Of a stretch of 64,000 nucleotides of DNA, positions 1 to 11,900 are shown in pieces. The position numbers and the translations under genes were made by a program. The DNA is taken from positions 106,994,387-107,058,386 of the forward strand of contig NC_088100.1 of assembly GCF_036370855.1 (NCBI RefSeq), given 5' to 3'. Numbering within the stretch: position 1 is the stretch's first letter; the number at the start of each line of letters is the position of its first letter. Source of the stretch: Dromaius novaehollandiae (Eukaryota; Chordata; Aves; Casuariiformes; Dromaiidae). The notes beneath the pieces are model-generated. The model searched no databases. It was given only the letters and a program-made list of their open reading frames with translations, and was not told the origin of the DNA.

Positions 1-2729
1 GGAAGCAGTAATGCCCATAGTTAAAAGTCGTCTAGTACTTTTCAGGTTGAGAGCCGTGTTTTGTGTGACTGCTGCACTTAAACAATTTGAATTGCCATTT
101 GTCTGCTCAAGGCTGATTCTTTCTGATACGGTCAGCCATTCCCAAAAATGAGATTTGGGAACAGTACTATATTCAGGCAAATGAAGTCTTCACTTTTCCT
201 TCCAGATTTTCGATTCCAGCTTGTGAGTGGGAGTAGCTATCCTGCAGCACAGTACAGTCTGTCTGCAAGGTCCTCTGCACAGACCGGTGCTTATTCTGCT
301 GCTCAGGGTGCACAGTGCCTTCAGATTGGTGCTGGCTCGTGCCCAGTTGTTTCGAACTGAGGCAATGCAATAGCATTTGGGGCTGAAAAAGGCTGTGCAC
401 ATATCTGTGCTTTAAAACCGGTAACTCCAGTTGCAGTTTTTACTTGGATATTAAAAAATCTGATGTTTGAGGGAGGCAAAGGTAGGACTAAAGTCACTGC
501 ACATATGCTGCTGGAATATGTCAAGGCAAGCACTGAAAAATTACTGTAGCTTGTAGTGTTACATCTGCTGTCTAAAAGTAACAGAGTGAGAGTGCCACCC
601 TGCTGTACTGGGGGGGGGGGGGGGGGGGGGCTCAGAGCTGTTTGAATTAGGTAGTGGCTAACTCTTAATGCACTGACTCCCAGCAAGTCCCCTGAAAGAA
701 GCAGGAGCTGAAGGTTTTGACCATTGATTTGTGTATGGGTTGTATGATTAGACCTAGACTGCTAAGAATGAGCCCGTATTATGAGGACTACTTGTTGTGC
801 CTTGAACAACTCATCAGAAGTGATGACTTAATTGTGAAAGGCTTGACCAGAGAATTTGCCTGTGGCTTTTAAGTCTGATAAGCTGTATTTTTGAAAAAAT
901 GATTTTTTAGTGATAGCAGACAACAACAAAAAACCTCTCCCATTCTCTAAGCTTGGGGGCAGAGATACAGTTCTGAGTAGGTGTAAGGTGTCAGAGCAGA
1001 CGTGGCAGGGAAGGAAGACTGAGGCACTGGTGAGGGATAGGACTGTTTTACACATGCGGCGCTGAGAGTTTCTCATGGCCGTCAGAGCCCTCTGTGGAGC
1101 CTGGTGCACAGCTTTTCCAGCTGAGCAGGGGACACAGCCATTTGCAGTGACTGGGGTGCACCTGCACACAAATAAACCCAGGGGCTACCTGAAATGCCTG
1201 TGTATGTGTGTAAAGCAAGCAGTGAAGTGAATGAATCTCTCTGGCATCATTAGCCTGCTGCTGGCCATGATTCCCGGGAGCCCCTTGGCCTGCCAGTGTG
1301 AGGAGGGCAGGCCTGTGACATGTTCGGGGAGGGGAGCAGGCCACCGGCTGGATGTTGCTGCCAGCACCACAGTAATTCATCTCTGCCTCAGATGAGGAGG
1401 GCCTCTGGGAGCCGGGCACAGGCTGCCTGAATTGCCTGGGCATCTATATGCTTTAAGCTGTGCGGTGTATGGGTACAGAAGTAGAGGAAACTGCAGTGCA
1501 TTTGGGTCAAAATCAGTATTTTGAGGACAGTAACAAAACTATTCGTGACTAGTGTTGAAGTTTATTAGAAAGCTGAGTGGAGGTTTATTTTTCCTGCCAA
1601 AATTGTTATTTGCGTAAACTTGTTTATTTTCTGCTGCCAGTGGCTTTTTATGCCCCATGGACTTTGCTTCCATTGTAAATCTTTAACCGCTCTTAGTATG
1701 TAGAACAGCTCAAACCCTACGTTTTGGCATTGCTTATTGGTGTCAGTACTTGTCACTCGATCCCACTGGGGTGTTGTGCCAGAGGTTTTAGGGAAAGTCA
1801 GTGCATATCCTTTTTTATTGCTGTTGTTTTTAACTTAGGTTTGTCTGGTGAAAAAAACCTTTCAGATTTTGGAAAACAGCTGTTTTGGAGAGGAAATGTC
1901 TTGCTGAGACCATTGGTCGGATGGTTCAGGTTTGCACTGCACTTTCTGCTCAGCCTTCTGAGCTGAGAAACTGCTTCTCAAGTGGTTGAGACTCAAGGTG
2001 TCATTTCTGAGGAAGGTGTAAATACCAGGTTTTAACGGAAACTGTTTTGCAGCCCCAGCAGTAATGTATCTATTGCTGTTTCATCGTAAGAATATTTATG
2101 ACACATGCAAATCTGTTAGTGTCACAATAGTTGAAATGATCTTTGGGCAGCAGAGTTTCACTCAGCTCCGGCTAGATTTTGGCAGCACTAAAATTTGAAG
2201 GAAAGCTTCCTTAATGTTGAGGGACAACATTTACAAATTTTAATTACAGTAACTAACCATGTCTGTTTTAACTATCATTCATTTTTTGAAATAAATTACA
2301 TTTCAGTCACTTTCTGGATAAAGGTCTTTTGGTATTGAAGTCACATACAAGGGCAAGAATAGACCCTTTATTTTTCTTGAAAGTGGGGCAAACTGATGTG
2401 ATTCTTTACAGGACCACTGATGTGACAGTTAGATCTGTGCACCTAAAGCCTATTTCAGGGTTCGTTCTTTCACCCTGGGGCCAGTTGGTATTTTGTGGCC
2501 ATGTTCATACTACTCATCTTCCAAAACAAGGTGTCCACAAGGAAATTGCATGCTGGGGATGTTTCTTACGCTATTTTCAGAAACCAACTTCCGTTTAATT
2601 ATAATTCAGGTAGTTTGTTTACAGTATCTTACTATTACTTTTATAACAAGCTGTTTGCCTTGGAATACTAAGCATGCTTGAGCCTTCCGCTTTCCAACTA
2701 ACTTGCTGATATGCCTTGTGATCCTTCAG
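1..2729 (+). other. MTARC1 intron (upstream of first visible exon)
   Basis: No frame here contains mARC exon 2 sequence, so this stretch is read as intron. It holds a run of about 21 G at 610-630 and otherwise ordinary mixed-composition DNA. Short reading frames of 60-130 codons occur on both strands without recognisable domains. Confidence 0.7.
610..630. repeat. G homopolymer (about 21 nt)
   Basis: An uninterrupted G run lies in the MTARC1 intron. Its length should be treated as approximate because such runs are hard to sequence. Confidence 0.95.
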
Positions 2730-2892
2730 GGTGTTTGGACTGGATATCCAAGGCAGGGACTGTGGTGATGAAGTGGCTCGGTGGATTACCACTTTCCTGA
2801 ATACAGAGCCATATCGACTAGTGCACTTTGAGCCTTCCATGGTGCCAAGAAAGTCAAAGGACGTAATAAACCTTTTCCGAACCACAGATGAG
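2730..2892 (+). CDS. MTARC1: MTARC1 coding exon (probably exon 3), start of C-terminal MOSC domain
   Basis: The acceptor ccttcag ends at 2729 and the donor GAG|gtaaat follows 2892. The first base completes a codon begun in the preceding exon; reading then continues [18 protein letters not shown] and on to LFRTTDE. GRDCG and YRLVHFEP are hallmark mARC segments. The residue aligned with human MTARC1 position 165 is Val (GTG at 2773-2775). Confidence 0.95.
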
Positions 2893-5800
2893 GTAAATGA
2901 ATGTTTTTCCCAGCAGTACGTTTTTGTATCCTTTTTTTTCCCCTTGCCCAGACCTGCATGTTCAGCCATCAGGTGATGAGCTCAATTTAGCAAGGTATGT
3001 AGTCATGTACTTAAAGCACATGAACATTTGCCTTACCTTTGGTGGGATGACTTACTTGCCTAAATTTAGCTTCAGGTCTGCTCTAAACTATTGACCATCC
3101 ACAGCTAAAGAGTTTTATGCTGACATTTTAAGAGGAACTGTTATATTGCAGAATTAAATGGAATTCCTTTTCTTTGCCTCAGTGAATAGAAGAAAGCTAT
3201 GTTTTTAAAGATATTTTGCTGGTATAATCCATGTCGTACAGAAAATCTTTATTCTCTATCCTTTGTTAGGTCTAGCAGTGTTGTGATATGAGCTGTCTTA
3301 CCTCATATTTTGTGTAAAAGGATGATGCTAAACCTAGCTCTGTGTAGTCATAGGCCTAGGAATTACCATGCAAAGAGGGCTGCAGAATTTTCATCTTTTT
3401 CTTCCTGTGAGGAGAGGCTGAAAGATAGGATATTAGATAAAGATTTGCAGGCAGGGAAAGGAGATGTTGTGCTCAGTCAGTACATTCCCGAGATGTCCTC
3501 TTATCATTGGGGCCACTGATGCGCTTCTTTTTCTCTGAATAAAGCTCCCATGTAGAGGTGAACTGAGCCTGATGAGTGTAAGCTTTTTAAGCAAATGCAA
3601 ATTCTGACTACCTTACCCTACTGTTGTGATGTTATTATTTACAGAACATCAGTGGTTTGCTTGTTGCTGCACAAACAGAAGGAGTTATATGCAATTCTAG
3701 ACCTTTATACATGTGCATTTATTTATTTATTTATGGATCTTTATACATATGTAGGATTTTTCTTTTAATCCTGTTCATTGGCCTTGTTTGACAAAATGGC
3801 AGCCCTCCTGCCCCCCCCCCAAAAATTAGGGCAATGAATGGATGGTTGCAATTTAATATGGCTATTCTGTGTGTGAAACTTTCTCTCTCATAAGATGGAT
3901 TCAGTGATAAGATGATTCAGTATACTGTGGTAAGACAGATTCAGTATATAGAAAAATCCAGTTAGCTGATTAAAGTCAACCAGCTAAGTTCAGCAAGTTC
4001 ATAAGCTTCTTATTGTCTTTCATAATTTGCCATAGCATGCCTTACTGACATACTTTGCTCCACCTGTAACACCTAGAATTAATGTCTGGAACATGCATCC
4101 TGTATTGCCTACATTTATTGTAGTGTTTAAGAAGTTGCGGTAGCTGCTATAATTTGTGGTTTAACTCTATAAATAGAAGTTTAATTTAAAAAATTGAGCA
4201 AATAAAACTTAGAGTGGTTACTGAAATAGGAAAGGGCCTGTTGTTTCACTTCTTAACATACTTCCAGTGAATTAAAACCTCACTGCAGCAGCATAACACT
4301 GCCAGGCTACTGTATGGCCATTGGCTCCAACATACCAGTCTTTTTGCCATTAAGCACGAACTCTGCTCCTATGGTCTTGCAGCAGCCATAGGATTTCTTT
4401 GTATTTATTTATGTAGGTTGCCTACCCCGATTGTAGCCCAGTCTTGATCCTCACAGAAGCTTCACTGGAAGATCTAAACACCAGACTGGAGAAGAAAGTT
4501 AAGATGGAGAACTTCAGGCCAAATATTCTTGTTACAGGTTGCAGTGCTTATGAAGAGGTAAAATAATGCTTAAGTGCCTTTTTGGAGGCTTGGATGTGTC
4601 CTCTGTAACTCCATTTCCTTGGGGGATTGTGTCTACAAGGATGAAGAAAGCAGCTGCTCTGTGATTCACAGCTGACCTCCAGACAGGTGCAGCTTCATCT
4701 CACTTGAATGCCTGCGAATCACTGAGGGAGGTGACAAGCCTGTGGATACTTACTTAGCTTGGCGAAGGATAAAATAAGTATATTTAAGTGACAGGCTGTG
4801 ACTGAATGCTTGTGTTTAAGTGTAAAGTAAGGAAAGTTACGCACACTGTAATGCATCAAATTAATGATACAGATAAGCAATTTGTAAATCGTCAGCGAGA
4901 TGTTTTGTAATGGTTGTCACAAGAGTAAAAACTCACCCTTGCAATACTACAGTACCATAACTGCATCTCTGACAATGTTCTGGTAGTGCAAAAAGCACCA
5001 TATCTATGAAGGTAACTGGTGGTGTTGATGGCTTCTGAGTGTTTTGATGTCATGTTTCCATTTTGCCAAAGAATGTGCTCTATAATTAATGTCATTACTG
5101 ATGTGTCCTGAATTGGGTGAATGTAGTGACAATAGATTTTTCATTAAAATAATACGCTATTGTAACTGCACTTACTTTGAAGATGTGAGAAGGGCAATCG
5201 TCCAGAATGATACTACTTCTTCTAGGAATAACTGTGCTTAGAACCAGCTCCTGGAAAAATGGTTACAGGCAGTTATGTCTAATCTGTGCATAACGTTCAC
5301 CTTCCCTCAGGACTCCTGGGAGGATATTCTGATTGGTGATGTGGAGATGAAAGGGACAGTGTGTTGTGCCAGGTAAACGTTTTGGACTCCTATTAAATAC
5401 ATACATGTGCACACACACATATATGTATGCATATATACATATATGTATGTATGTATATGTGTATATATATATATACACACATACATAGCCATTATTGACT
5501 CAGCACTGTCTGTCATTGCAGGTGTATTTTAACAACCGTTAACCCAGACACTGGGGTCCTGGATAGGAAGGAGCCACTGGAAACACTGAAAAGGTTGTAA
5601 AAATACCAGTGCTTCTCAAGTCTTGGGCGTGGGTGTAGGCTAGATCCCAACAGACATTAGGCAGGAGTTACAGAAGTGATTTTAAGCATATGTTAGACTG
5701 AAGGTCAAGGTGCAAAGGTCTGTGTATATTGGCTTCAGTTCTGCTTTCTGCAATTCCATATGGTAAGAAAACTCAGGAAGTTCTCTCTCCTTTTTTGCAA

Positions 5801-6257
5801 ACTTTACCTTCTCTACCTCTTCCATCTCTGCCTGTGTGAATGCCTGTGGAAATAGATATTTAAGGTATTTAAGGGTCTAACTTTGCACCTTTGGCATGTC
5901 TTTTTGTGATAGTTTTTGTGTGCGTGAATACATGGATATGTGAATACAATCAGTTTTATTCTGTTTGAACTGCTTAGTTCTCTTAATTCTTATATTTATT
6001 TAGTTAATTTTAACCTAGTAAATTGACCAAAACAGGGCATCACTGTTTGTGTGCCCTCTCTGTCATCACTGATACTTTGATGTTTGGAATTTGCTACCAC
6101 TGATTCTTAAGAAGTGTTCTCTCTCTGCAGTTACCGCTTATGTGATCCATCTGAGCGACATTTATACAAATCCAGCCCTCTCTTCGGAAGGTATTTTGCT
6201 GTTGACAAAACCGGAACCATTCAAGTTGGAGACCCTGTGTATAAGATCGTCCAGTAA
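2730..6257 (+). CDS. MTARC1: MTARC1-like molybdenum amidoxime reductase, 3' part (5 exons; 5' exons outside window)
   Basis: Joined exons 2730-2892, 4417-4557, 5311-5372, 5522-5593 and 6131-6257 give one open frame of about 187 residues ending in TAA. All junctions are GT-AG and phases match. The protein matches the C-terminal MOSC half of mARC, with landmarks [40 protein letters not shown] and CDPSER, and ends [10 protein letters not shown]. Family knowledge: mARC sits in the mitochondrial outer membrane and, with cytochrome b5 type B and its NADH reductase, reduces N-hydroxylated substrates such as amidoximes. The molybdenum-binding Cys (human MTARC1 Cys273) is conserved at 5523-5525. Human MTARC1 has about 337 residues, so roughly 150 N-terminal residues, including the membrane anchor and MOSC_N barrel, are encoded to the left. 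Residues are a mix of MTARC1-like (RLVHFEP, EPLETLKS) and MTARC2-like ([12 protein letters not shown]), so the paralogue name is less certain than the family. Confidence 0.95.
2893..4416 (+). other. MTARC1 intron of about 1.5 kb
   Basis: It is bounded by gtaaat and tag. It contains a short ATTT repeat near 3717-3735 and no coding-like frame. Confidence 0.9.
4417..4557 (+). CDS. MTARC1: MTARC1 coding exon (probably exon 4)
   Basis: This exon has 47 whole codons between acceptor tatgtag (ends 4416) and donor GAG|gtaaaa. It reads [20 protein letters not shown], then an N-terminally charged stretch [15 protein letters not shown], and ends SAYEE. It corresponds to the central MOSC beta-barrel segment (DLN-RLEKK, NFRPNI) of vertebrate mARC proteins. 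Confidence 0.95.
4558..5310 (+). other. MTARC1 intron of about 0.75 kb
   Basis: It is bounded by gtaaaa and ccctcag. I see no features inside. Confidence 0.9.
5311..5372 (+). CDS. MTARC1: MTARC1 coding exon (probably exon 5)
   Basis: This is a short 62-bp exon between acceptor cttccctcag and donor AG|gtaaac. It reads [20 protein letters not shown] plus the first two bases of an Arg codon. DSWxxxLIGDVE is characteristic of the family. It precedes an unusually short intron of 149 bp (5373-5521). Confidence 0.94.
5395..5488. repeat. Alternating purine-pyrimidine microsatellite (CA/TA/TGTA) in a short MTARC1 intron
   Basis: Interleaved CA, TA and ATGT units fill about 94 of the 149 bp of the intron 5373-5521 and end about 33 bp before the acceptor AG. 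The tract is made of alternating purines and pyrimidines and contains several self-complementary pieces such as tacatatatgta. Confidence 0.9.
5522..5593 (+). CDS. MTARC1: MTARC1 coding exon carrying the Mo-coordinating cysteine (probably exon 6)
   Basis: This 72-bp exon follows acceptor cattgcag. After completing the split Arg codon, the first full codon is TGT (5523-5525). This is the cysteine that corresponds to human MTARC1 Cys273, the protein ligand of the molybdenum centre. The exon reads [20 protein letters not shown] and ends TLK plus AG of a split Ser codon before the donor gttgta. Confidence 0.94.
5594..6130 (+). other. MTARC1 last intron (537 bp)
   Basis: It runs from donor gttgta to acceptor ctctctgcag. 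I see nothing else inside. Confidence 0.9.
6131..6257 (+). CDS. MTARC1: MTARC1 last coding exon (probably exon 7)
   Basis: The acceptor ctctctgcag ends at 6130. The first T completes AGT (Ser); the frame then reads [20 protein letters not shown] and ends [13 protein letters not shown] with TAA at 6255-6257. CDPSER and the terminal VGDPVY strand are conserved at the mARC C terminus. The length and end point match the human proteins. Confidence 0.95.
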
Positions 6258-8864
6258 AGGGAGATAGATTTTGATCAGAAGATGCCTTTTCACTTTGATA
6301 TTGAAATTGTTTTCCCATGAACACAGCCACTGACATAACTTTTTCTTATTCCTTGCAATATTTTCTGTTTTGTTCCTTTGTAAGGCACAGGGAGTCTTTG
6401 AGCCTATGAAGTGCCAAAAGTGATTTTAGATCATGTCATGTGCTAGCATTCCTATAGAAACCAAATCTTCAGTTTTTTACAGGCTGTAAAGAAGAAACCC
6501 CAATCTAAAGACAAATTACAGCACTACTGAGAGTACCACACTTCCTAATTTTTTGTGTCAGGCTCCATATTGGAATCCAAAATTATGTGCAAGGGCTTTG
6601 CATCATGTATTAGATACATTCAGTGCCTCTGAAGAACCACAAAAACAGTCATGCTGAGGCTAAGGTAAGCTTACTGACCTTGGAGCTGCCTTACTAGTAC
6701 ACACGGAGTGACGAAGGCAAGGCCTTGTCTTAAATTCCACCCTTCTTTGGTCTTAAGCATCTTTCTCTATTTCTGGAGGTATTTTCAGTCAGTGTTTCTT
6801 AACCTGCAGTCATTCCCTGAAGACTGTGTGCTGTCTTTCAAGACTGGAGCTGTGTCAGAAGGAGAAGGGTTGTGAGCTGACTAAATGCTACTCTATTCTA
6901 TAGGTGGGAGCACTGGCTAACAGTACATAGGTTCATTTATGTCCTCCATTTGAAACTGTGAATCATCATTTGCATCTCCCCTGAAACATACCCTGACAGC
7001 TAGTCCATAGGCTATTTTAGAGTGATGCATTTGCTACCATATCAATAGAAAGTGCTCCAATATAACTAAAGAATTAGGTGTTCATTAGACCAGAGACTTT
7101 ACTTGCATTAGAGAGAAGAAGGCTTTTGGGAGTGATCTGATCCCAAGACTCCCCCTGTCCAAACTGATATCCTAGCCACGGTTGTAGGGTGCTATGTTCA
7201 TGCTTAGCTCCTTTCTGGCTCAGTGAATCTTTTACTGTAGAAAGTTGGACTGCTTCAGCAAGAGGGTGTCTCTGCCAAAGACACCTGCACATATAGAGAA
7301 GTAAAGTTTTATGCATCCAGGGGAATACATAGACTTCTGGTGCCAAATAGCAGCTAAGCAGGGGTTTGGGAAGTTGCAGTTTTAGGCTGAGCATTTTAAT
7401 ACCCCTACCCCATACGCACTCTTTCTTTTTTTTTTTTAATCCTAACTGAAATATCAGCCACTTACATGAAACTGATAATCCTATTTTCTGCTATATGTTA
7501 TACTGCATAGAACAAGTGGGAGGGTTGATGCAGGGGGAAGAAACAACTGCCATTGATGGCAGTGCTGTCTTTTCTTCAAATCTAGCAGAACTTAAAAAAA
7601 AAAAACCCTGTACTCAAAGACAAAAGTGAACCATCTTTCAAGCACTTGGCCACCTGTAGCATTGTTATGGATTAGTATATCTGGAAAGAGTGTTGAACTA
7701 GCCAAAAGAGGATTTTAAATAAGTATGAAGAAGGACAAGTCATGGCCCAATTTGGAGTTTAGATTCTCTGTTCTCTTTTGTGAGTATGAAACCGGGATTT
7801 TGCTGCATGTCCACAGCTGACACTGGTAGAGTGAAGAGTCCTCGGCTTTTGAGCAGATTCAAATGGATGTACGTGGCAACCATGGAGCAGGTATATGAGG
7901 AAGGTAGTTCTGTATTACTTGTTACCTGGGAGTTGCTCCAAGTAGTCTTTTGTAAGTAGAGTGCTCTGTAAGTGTTAAGTTCTCCTGTGACGGAGGAGTC
8001 CCCAGCTAGGACTACATACTGCATGCTTGTGCAATGTTATTCCCAGTGCAGTGACTAGTGGGAAGACATGAGATAAAAAGCATCTTTTAAAATGAAAATA
8101 ATCATGAGGTTAACTTAGAAAAGCGTATGTTGAAAATCCTTAAAAATATTAGAAGCTGAAACATTGTGGAATTCCTCATATTATTGTTAAGCAAAGACAG
8201 CCTGCTGGCCTTCCAGAGCAATTAGTTAAGTGTGTGTCGCTTAAGTCAAAAAAGTGGAAGGAAAGAGAGCTGAATTCTTGCCTCTAGCAAAGCATCATTC
8301 TTCACTGTTTTCTTAGCACCACATTAGGAGTTATGTAACACAAATTCTGTGTGATATAGGTCATGTTGCATTTTGCTATCATTGACTGGATTAATTTGGG
8401 AATGCGGCGATTTGTCCAATAGGAAATTTTGCATCTGTGTTCCTGTTATTGAAAGAAAATTACATAGATCTAAACCCTGATTTACCCCTACAAAACCTCC
8501 TTAGAAGAATTTGGCTAGAATCCTAAAATGCATATGCTTCTGAGTGTAGTGAATTTGACAAATGACATTTAGGTCAATTATGTGATAAAAGAGGGCCCTC
8601 CTGGGAGCTGCAGAAGGTAACTAATTAATATGACAATATAAATGTTTTCATATAGTTGAACTCCTGTAACTGTAGGAATTACATTTGATTTCACTGAAGC
8701 CTTTTAGGAAGTTGACTGAAAACATGTCAGTCTTACAACACTTTTTGTATATGTGTGCTTAAAACTGTTAGCTGCATTTTAACTCTGGAAAGAAAAAAGT
8801 ATTCTTCTTTTGAAAAAGTAAACTTCTATTGAATCAAAACTCTTGTAAGGTGTAAGATTTCTGG

Positions 8865-8867
<3 letters not shown>
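6258..8867 (+). other. MTARC1 3' UTR and downstream flank
   Basis: The region follows the TAA stop at 6257. I found no canonical AATAAA or ATTAAA by eye before about 9,000, so the transcript end cannot be placed. A poly-A tract occurs near 7593-7604 and a T run near 7428. No supportable reading frame exists. Confidence 0.5.

Positions 8868-8901
<34 letters not shown>
8868..8901. repeat. T homopolymer (about 34 nt)
   Basis: An uninterrupted T run. It could be the remnant poly-A tail of a minus-strand retroposed sequence, but no target-site duplication or element body was recognised beside it. Confidence 0.9.
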
Positions 8902-8906
<5 letters not shown>

Positions 8907-11900
8907 GTTCTCTTTTGTGGCATTTAACTTCTGTTGCTGTTTACTGAACCTCATACATAATTAACAGTGATGATTTTTTTTATCTTACCTCTATGTTCAG
9001 GAGAATCCCTAGGTAACCAGAGGAAGTCCTATGGCTAAGAGAGCAGAACCATCAGATGTAAGTGGTCTGCAGGCTCAACTTCACAACTTTTATAATCTAG
9101 ATGATGAAAAAGATGTTTACAGATTAACCACCATAAAACTGATGCATTTCTGACCTCATCTTTTCTCCATGGACGTCCAAGAACCGGGAAAAATTACTTT
9201 GAAAGTGGGAATGTTTAGTACACTCCGTCAGTGCAAAAGAATGTTTCCTATTTCAGGTCTTTAAGTATAAAGCTAATGCTTGTTTTACAGCAGTTACTGG
9301 CTGGTATGATTCTTGCAGAAGACTGTGTGAGAGAAGGCCAGTCCTTACAGGCAGAAATTTCCTGATTGCTTAGGATTTGAGGTGGAGGCATCTTAACCAA
9401 GACTGACCCCAAAAGAGGAAAGATCCATGCTTTTGCATCTTAGGGAGAAAAAGCCCCTTCAAAGGCATTGCTGTCCTCTATAAGAGGAAAAGAGGTTCCT
9501 GGCTTTTGCCACTGCAAATGGCAGAGGTTTCAAGAAGGGCAGTCACAGGGGCCTCATTTCTGGGCTATTCTAGCCCCTTAAATTGGCTTTATTCTCATTT
9601 TGAGATCTCTAAGGACTTTCCTACCCAGTGCAGTTGTAGGGCTGAGAACTATACCCACAGAGTCTTTGTTCCTTTTGGACAAAAGAATCTTAGAAAAAAT
9701 AATGCAAGCATCAAAGATGTGTATCAAATCTTTTCTTCAGCTGGAAGAGATGCAGCATTTGTACCTTCTGAAGATTACTATTTTTACTTCTACATAGCTA
9801 TCGATGTTGACCATCTCTACTTCTAATGTCACTTCCACTAGTAATTATTTTTGCATTTTGCCCAGGGAGATGAAGCCAGTAAGGGCTTCAGACACTGCAC
9901 CTCTTCTGAAACAAATCTGCTTACTTTGTAACTACCTTCTCTTTCATTTATTGGAGTTTTGTTCCTTTGACCAGCGTCATGCCTACCTGCTAGCTGGGCT
10001 GCTTCCCGGACAGCGTGTGAAGAGCCGCTCAGCAGAGAGGGGAGCACTGGCTGCAGCTGTGTGACCATTGCGTGGCGTGGAAACCCACAGTACCAGTCAG
10101 CGCCAGTGCAGCAGGGGCTAAGGCCTTCTTGGCTCCTTGGTTGGTAAATACGTGCCTGGGGTTGCTATTACCAGGATGGAGGCTGTCAAGCCTAGCAATT
10201 TGGCTTGGACTGAACTTGTGGTAAAGGTAGGCATCAAGTGAGGCCACGAACCAAGGAGAGCTAAGGAAGCACCCATCCACAGCGCGGGCAGGGGTGGTGT
10301 CAGGATGGCAAGTGGAAGTTTGCTCAGAGGAGTCAGGCAGGCTGGGTGGCAGGAGTGGCCAGAACGAGGAGGAGGTAAGCAAGGGCCAGGCACAGAGGGG
10401 GTATGTGTCAGGGCTGGAGCAGCAAAAGCCACCTGGCTGTGAATCAAGGCAGGAAAATGGATAATCACACATTTTCAAGGCTTTTTTTTACATCAGCTTC
10501 GTATATATATATATATATATATCCCAGCCTTTCATAGCCTGGTCTAGGGAATGCTGCGCTCCCAGGTAGGCAGCAGCTCATCACATTGATTTCAGGAACC
10601 CAAAACTCGAGTAACTGTAGCCAGAGCTAAAAAGCAGGTGGAGTCTGCAAGAATTCATACTCTCTGCAGGTTGAGCGGAGCAGAAGAATTTGTATTGCAC
10701 CGTGTCAACATGTACTGTATTCACTGCTGGTGGGGGCTTTAGCTAACTACATTATGTTCTGCCTGTTGGCACACAAAGGGCTGTGTTATGTCTTTGTGAA
10801 GAGCTTGGGTGGGAACATCTCATTTTTCTGACCCCATGTAAGGGTAAAGCATTTTCCCTTTTGCTTTTGTACTGTGTGCACTAGGTTTCTAGTTGACTGC
10901 AGGACCTTGCTTTCCTCCAGAGCCAGCATTGCAGAGCAGAACTGTGTCTCCTGTAGCACACAAAATTGCCATGACATCTTATCACTCTTTGTTTGCCAGC
11001 TGACTATTCTCACTTTCTTTAGGGGCTAGATGATAGGCAGGGTGAAACATTTATCACACTTTGCTTGTCATTGATGTGTTACCATCACCACCTCTTCCCT
11101 GTTGAACTCCAAAATACAGCTTCACTCATTGTCAGTTGAGGTTTATCTTCCAGACATTATGAAGGATGATGATTGTTCAGTCATAGCAAGCACGATTATA
11201 TGCACTGACTCCTGGACAGTTAGACAAGCCTGCCTGTATCTCCTTGGCGTAAGTAAAAGGTGATGGCTGAATCTCTCAACTGCATTTTATCAAGACTTCG
11301 CTCTCATAAGTGTAGGACTGAAAGAAAACAGCTGGGTCACAGAGTGCCCTCTTGTCCAAGTGCAGAAAATCAAGCAATAGGTTTTAAATTCAAATTTATT
11401 CTCCATATACCATGGGCCACAGAGCACTTCCCAATATACTATGAAAATTTCAGATTTGTAGTAAAAGATCAAAAGCCACAGTGTTAATGGATTACAAGAT
11501 CATGAGAGAGATGGAGAGTACCAGCTCTCTCTCTTGAATATCCTAGATCCCTTCAAAGTTAGAGACTGATCTCCTCAACTAAGTCCACAGTAGAAATCTT
11601 TCACTGTATTCACAGTGGTGCAGTTTGGTGATCAATACTGTCTGTTCCTTGTTTTTATGTAATGCAGAACTTACAGCAGAATACCAACTTTTTCCCAATT
11701 AGCTGAACTAAGGAGACAGGTGACATAAACTTTCTTTTCCCTCAGCTCTGCTTTGTTCCTCTATTTCTGTTTAACAGAGTTAAACTTGTCAGGTAATGAT
11801 TTCCTTCATCCCAGGCTGCACAGCCTTTAGCAGAACTAGCTGTCTTCCAGCTTATAGTGTGTTCATGAATTTACTGCAGTGGGTCACAAACATCCTAATG

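Noticed and set aside
1..2729. MTARC1 exon 2
   Set aside because: No frame shows the expected mARC exon 2 residues, so it must lie left of the window.
10029..10478. 149-codon minus-strand frame
   Set aside because: Pro/Ser/Leu-rich low-complexity product; a second overlapping frame on the same strand is nearly as long.
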